A stretch of 64,000 nt of DNA from Aphrophora alni. Its lineage: Eukaryota > Arthropoda > Insecta > Hemiptera > Aphrophoridae. The position numbers were made by a program, and so were the translations under genes. The notes beneath the pieces are model-generated. The model did not search any database. It saw only the letters and a program-made list of their open reading frames with translations, and had not been told where the DNA came from. This document shows, piece by piece, positions 59,550 to 64,000 of the stretch (the first letter of the stretch is position 1; every line of letters starts with the position of its first letter). The stretch covers positions 64,212,786 through 64,276,785 of the forward strand of contig OY740768.1 of the NCBI GenBank assembly GCA_963513935.1. The letters are read 5' to 3'.

Positions 59550-61827
59550 TTTTAATAACAGTACTCAAAACGGCTTACTGCAACTGCGTACAGACATGCA
59601 CGAGTGTACGTAGATCTTAGGTAGTGGGTAACGTGTATTTAGTTCAAACTGGTAGTGGGAGTAAGAGTAGGGCCCAGACACTGACGAACAAATAACGCAA
59701 GTTCTTTGTTAACTTTAATGAGTACACAAAACGGCTTACTGCAACTGCGTACAGACATGCACGAGTGTACGTAGACCTTAGGTAGTAGGTAACGTGTATT
59801 TAGTTCAAACTGGTAGTGGGGGTAAGGGTAGGGCCCAGGCACTGACCAACAAATAACGCAAGTTCTATGTTAACTTTAATAAGAGTACACAAAAAGGCTT
59901 ACTGCGACTGCGTACAGACATGCACGAGTGTACGTAGACCTTAGGTAGTAGGTAACGTGTATTTAGTTCAAACTGGTAGTGGGGGTAAGGGTAGGGCCCA
60001 GGCACTGACCAACAAATAACGCAAGTTCTATGTTAACTTTAATAAGAGTACACAAAAAGGCTTACTGCGACTGCGTACAGACATGCACGAGTGTACGTAG
60101 ACCTTAGGTAGTAGGTAACGTGTATTTAGTTCAAACTGGTAGTGGGGGTAAGGGTAGGGCCCAGGCACTGACCAACAAATAACGCAAGTTCTATGTTAAC
60201 TTTAATAAGAGTACACAAAAAGGCTTACTGCGACTGCGTACAGACATGCACGAGTGTACGTAGACCTTAGGTAGTAGGTAACGTGTATTTAGTTCAAACT
60301 GGTAGTGGGGGTAAGGGTAGGGCCCAGGCACTGACCAACAAATAACGCAAGTTCTATGTTAACTTAAATAAGAGTACACAAAAAGGCTTACTGCGACTGC
60401 GTACAGACATGCACGAGTGTACGTAGACCTTAGGTAGTAGGTAACGTGTATTTAGTTCAAACTGGTAGTGGGGGTAAGGGTAGGGCCCAGGCACTGACCA
60501 ACAAATAACGCAAGTTCTATGTTAACTTTAATAAGAGTACACAAAAAGGCTTACTGCGACTGCGTACAGACATGCACGAGTGTACGTAGACCTTAGGTAG
60601 TAGGTAACGTGTATTTAGTTCAAACTGGTAGTGGGGGTAAGGGTAGGGCCCAGGCACTGACCAACAAATAACGCAAGTTCTATGTTAACTTTAATAAGAG
60701 TACACAAAAAGGCTTACTGCGACTGCGTACAGACATGCACGAGTGTACGTAGACCTTAGGTAGTAGGTAACGTGTATTTAGTTCAAACTGGTAGTGGGGG
60801 TAAGGGTAGGGCCCAGGCACTGACCAACAAATAACGCAAGTTCTATGTTAACTTTAATAAGAGTACACAAAAAGGCTTACTGCGACTGCGTACAGACATG
60901 CACGAGAGTACGTAGACCTTAGGTAGTAGGTAACGTGTATTTAGTTCAAACTGGTAGTGGGGGTAAGGGTAGGGCCCAGGCACTGACCAACAAATAACGC
61001 AAGTTCTATGTTAACTTTAATAAGAGTACACAAAAAGGCTTACTGCGACTGCGTACAGACATGCACGAGTGTACGTAGACCTTAGGTAGTAGGTAACGTG
61101 TATTTAGTTCAAACTGGTAGTGGGGGTAAGGGTAGGGCCCAGGCACTGACCAACAAATAACGCAAGTTCTATGTTAACTTTAATAAGAGTACACAAAAAG
61201 GCTTACTGCGACTGCGTACAGACATACACGAGTACAGACACCTTAGGTAGTGGGTAACGTGTATTTAGTTCAAACTGGTAGTGGGGGTAAGGGTAGGGCC
61301 CAGACACTGACCAACAAATAACGCAAGTTCTATGTTAACTTTAATAAGAGTACACAAAACGGCTTACTGCGACTGCGTACAGACATACACGAGTGTAGAT
61401 AGACCTTACGTAGTGGGTAACGTGTATTTAGTTCAAACTGGTAGTGGGGGTAAGGGTAGGGCCCAGGCACTGACCAACAAATAACGCAAGTTCTATGTTA
61501 ACTTTAATAAGAGTACACAAAACGGCTTACTGCGACTGCGTACAGACATACACGAGTGTAGATAGACCTTACGTAGTGGGTAACGTGTATTTAGTTCAAA
61601 CTGGTAGTGGGGGTAAGGGTAGGGCCCAGGCACTGACCAACAAATAACGCAAGTTCTATGTTAACTTTAATAAGAGTACACAAAACGGATTACTGCAACT
61701 GCGTACAGACATACACGAGTACAGACGCCTTAGGTATTGGGTAACGTGTATTTAGTTCAAACTGGTAGTGGGGGTAAGGGTAGGGCCCAAACACTGACCA
61801 ACAAATAACGCAAGTTCTTTGTTAAAT
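59550..61827. repeat. second satellite: 163 bp unit, 14 copies
   Basis: The motif ACTGC(A/G)ACTGCGTACAGACA starts at 59577, 59738, 59901, 60064, 60227, 60390, 60553, 60716, 60879, 61042, 61205, 61366, 61529 and 61692. The offset is 163 bp, or 161 bp at the first step and at 61205. Other fixed parts are TTTAGTTCAAACTGGTAGTG, GGGGTAAGGGTAGGGCCCAG and ACCAACAAATAACGCAAGTT. Central copies are almost identical; the first two and the last four differ in shared ways (AAACGG in place of AAAAGG, AACTG in place of GACTG). No coding potential. Family not recognised by name. Confidence 0.97.
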
Positions 61828-61840
61828 TCTCGGAACTCAC

Positions 61841-62227
61841 TTGGTATGGTTTATACATCTTGGTTATTTCTGTAATTTATGTTATATTAGACTAAAACCG
61901 AGGCTACACTCGTGTCCAGCCTCGGTAAATATGTTCCAAGATCGGTATTGGACAATTAGTGTGGCCAGAACATCATTGTCAATAACAGTCAAACAGTCGA
62001 AGGTGGAAGATATTGCAAGGCAAGTCTATGTGAACGACAAGTACTACCTAGTCTCAATGATAAGTCAAAGGTGCCGACGCCCTTCCCCATTTTCCAATAT
62101 GCCTGGCCACATATTGGCCAAACGTTTATATTGTCTCCTTCATCATTTACGTCTCCAACTGTTGTCAACAATTCAGGTAGTCTATTATTTAATTCAATCA
62201 TCAATTTATTTCTTAATTAGTAATTAA
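61841..62227. other. GC-richer patch with open frames on both strands, unassigned
   Basis: A 128-codon plus frame and a 71-codon minus frame (61989-62204) overlap in a patch clearly richer in GC than its flanks. On the plus strand AATTCAG|GTAGTC at about 62178 could be a donor. On the minus strand GTTGACAACAG could be an acceptor, with an exon containing GDNINVWPICGQAYWKMGKG. Neither peptide is recognised. It could be an exon of an unknown gene or a transposon piece; the strand cannot be decided. Confidence 0.25.
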
Positions 62228-62423
62228 ATTATTTTCTTATTTAGAAATTTAATTAATTTAATCCAATTTATTTTCTACAACTTTCCAAGTTTCAATTCAA
62301 ATTTTCCATAATCTACAATTCTGATATAACATGAACTGATTAAAGCTGGATCCCTACTGTAAAATATTTGAGACGGAATGCCTTGAAGAATCTTTAAAGC
62401 AAATATTTGCCAATGAACATTGG

Positions 62424-62430
62424 ACAATAG
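62424..62430. repeat. MITE target-site duplication, left (ACAATAG)
   Basis: ACAATAG adjoins the left inverted repeat and recurs at 62889-62895 after the right one. With the neighbouring G the match is 8 bp (GACAATAG), which overlaps the last base of the element. Confidence 0.75.
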
Positions 62431-62754
62431 CAATGACTACATAAATACTATAAGACACGACATAGGATAGGGAAATAGTCTACGCTTTACGGGTGCTGTT
62501 CGTCACAAGTTTGACACACAGCTATCAGAAAGCGCTAGCAGCAGGTGCTTGACTGTACGCATCCCACTTGGTTGAGACTGTACAACTGTTGACCTCTCTA
62601 TCACAAACCTTCTCACTTACTTCCGTCAGCATAGTCAGTGTTGTCAGTTCGTGCGCTGAGATAAGCGATTCTCGACCTTCCCTCGCATCTCTGGTCCCAT
62701 ATGTGGCATCAGTGCGTTTTCTCTTACCCGCCTGAAACATTGTTTGACCGTAGA

Positions 62755-62767
62755 GCCACCTAGCGCC
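62755..62767 (-). promoter_or_regulatory. CTCF-like motif 1 inside the MITE
   Basis: On the minus strand GGCGCTAGGTGGC resembles the CTCF core (CCxxYAGGTGGC type). It is shared with a second copy 45 bp downstream. Confidence 0.4.
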
Positions 62768-62799
62768 AGTCACATCAACTTCAGATTGGTCACATCAAC

Positions 62800-62812
62800 G
62801 CCACCTAGCGGG
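62800..62812 (-). promoter_or_regulatory. CTCF-like motif 2 inside the MITE
   Basis: On the minus strand CCCGCTAGGTGGCG is close to the consensus shared by insect and vertebrate CTCF. It has the same orientation as motif 1, and both are preceded by CACATCAAC-type sequence on the plus strand. This is a motif match only. Confidence 0.45.
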
Positions 62813-62888
62813 TATTGGTCAACTCAAGAATAAGCGTAGAATATTTAACATGGCCATGTCGTGTCTTATAGTATTTATGTAGTCATTG

Positions 62889-62895
62889 ACAATAG
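62889..62895. repeat. MITE target-site duplication, right (ACAATAG)
   Basis: ACAATAG follows the right inverted repeat and matches 62424-62430. Confidence 0.75.
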
Positions 62896-63159
62896 TAGAG
62901 GGAAATCAGTCCAAAAAATTGATGAGAAGTGATGAAGCTGGGAAGTTGATTTGTTGTTGTTTTTTTCTACTTGAACATGCAACTGAGTGGGAAACCGAAA
63001 AAAATAGTAAAATCGGATTGGAGCTTCGCTAGAATAGTGCATAAAATGTGATCAACAGTAATTATGACAGATAATTTCTCGTATTAATAACTAAAAGTCC
63101 GGATGAAAATCAATTAGCCCATTGATGATATGGCGTCAATTTCATACACGTACGTTACT

Positions 63160-63211
63160 AGCTGTATATTGTGAAGGTCAGCTGTATATTGTAAAGGATA
63201 GCTGTATATAC
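63160..63211. repeat. 20 bp tandem repeat, 2.6 copies
   Basis: AGCTGTATATTGTGAAGGTC, then AGCTGTATATTGTAAAGGAT, then AGCTGTATATAC. Confidence 0.8.
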
Positions 63212-63634
63212 GTGTTCAAAACCTGTTGGTCCATATATGAGTCATGTTACATTTAAGTCAACAAATGATTGCAAACAAAAAATATTTTTTCAGAAAGATA
63301 AACGAACTTCGATGGAAGCTGATTTCAAAGTCGCATAAAATGAACTACAGCACTATCTCATAATATATTATGGTAGGCTATATCGACGAAAAACAATTTA
63401 AAGCGGCCCCCATTTCTAAATTTACTAACTGATTATCCTCGAATCTCGTCATATTATCCTGTGTACTAACAATTCTAAAGTCGATTTGAATGAGATTACT
63501 CTACTGGGCTATATTTGGTTATTTATAGTTCTTACAGGAAGAAGAGGTTTTACGTTAATGCCTTAGCTTTTGGGATCATTATGCTCCCCCCCCCTATTCC
63601 AATTGAGAAAAATAGAGCTAAAAATTTAATAAAG

Positions 63635-63635
<1 letters not shown>

Positions 63636-63664
<29 letters not shown>
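63636..63664. repeat. (TA)n microsatellite
   Basis: About 14 perfect TA repeats. Confidence 0.95.
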
Positions 63665-63666
<2 letters not shown>

Positions 63667-64000
63667 ATGCAGTTTTATTTTTACATTAACATTAATTGTA
63701 TAGGTCAACTATTTAAAAATATGAAGGGAAAAAAATCAATTAAATTTTTTAATAAATAAAATATCTTGTAGTGTACTTATTACAGGTATAAGCAAAGATA
63801 GTTTAGAAAAAATTTAATGTGTTATATTTGCTAATTAGACAATTAATAATAATTGTTGAGCTGTGACTCATCTCTCAGAAAAAAAACAATATCATTTTTA
63901 AAGATAACGCTGTTGGTAGGCTAAGAACTGCAAGACATGGCTAGATAGGCAAACTACATTAACTGTACTCTAGAGTGTCAACGGAAGGGCACTCATTTCT

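Larger units (their letters stand above)
62431..62888. mobile_element. MITE-like element with 33 bp terminal inverted repeats
   Basis: CAATGACTACATAAATACTA with TAAGACACGACAT at 62431-62463 is exactly repeated, inverted, at 62856-62888. A second inner inverted match, TCTACGCTT, lies about 15 bases further in on each side. The element is 458 bp, begins CA and ends TG, and is flanked by a 7-8 bp duplication, which fits hAT- or P-type non-autonomous elements. No transposase is encoded. The minus frame at 62525-62773 is not recognised. The interior is much richer in GC than the flanks. Confidence 0.88.
62896..64000. other. AT-rich right end, no gene seen
   Basis: No recognisable coding sequence. 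It contains a short tandem repeat at 63160-63211, a nine-C tract at 63586-63594 and a TA microsatellite. Confidence 0.5.

Overview
The window is eukaryotic and almost certainly arthropod, most likely insect. Unique DNA is very AT-rich, full of microsatellites and long stretches without open frames. The genes that can be read have GT-AG or GC-AG introns. A perfect (TTAGG)n array, the arthropod telomere motif, lies inside one transposon. No host protein-coding gene could be recognised with confidence; the sequence is dominated by satellite DNA and transposable elements, so this looks like a heterochromatic or gene-poor segment. The species cannot be named from the sequence alone.

Layout. 1-1455 is unique AT-rich flank. 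1456-24724 is one uninterrupted satellite array of about 318 units in 72, 73 and 75 bp length classes. It is CpG-dense, about 48% GC against roughly 30% outside, and is organised as nested higher-order repeats: dimers of 148 bp, trimers of about 221 bp, and blocks of 799, 1893, 5788 and 6891 bp. Degenerate units lie at its edge. 24725-42530 is AT-rich and holds relics: degenerate tandem repeats, a fold-back around a compound microsatellite, two tRNA-derived SINE-like elements, a pair of dispersed repeats with hairpin ends, and a few unassigned short ORFs.

42535-47294 is the protein-coding centre. A broken hAT-type (DUF4371/ZMYM6-like) transposase pseudogene is interrupted at 42737-46172 by a complete PIF/Harbinger DNA transposon with TTA target duplications, terminal inverted repeats and subterminal repeats. 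The Harbinger element carries two intact two-exon genes on opposite strands, a DDE transposase (+) and a MADF/BESS-like DNA-binding partner (-). They are interdigitated: each gene's last exon lies inside the intron of the other. The TTAGG array sits in the overlap of the two introns, directly upstream of the MADF gene's splice acceptor, where its complement offers repeated CTAAC branch-point-like motifs.

47295-59550 is mostly non-coding, with a 522 bp near-complete fold-back element, a degenerate tandem-repeat family that ends in a long GA microsatellite, and a few weak exon candidates. 59550-61827 is a second satellite with 14 copies of a 163 bp unit. 62431-62888 is a short inverted-repeat transposon (MITE) carrying two CTCF-like motifs in tandem. 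The rest is AT-rich with simple repeats.

Functionally, the only readable system is the Harbinger element. By analogy with other Harbingers, the MADF protein would bind the repeated subterminal motifs and recruit the transposase to the ends. Intact frames, triad, splice sites and ends suggest recent activity.
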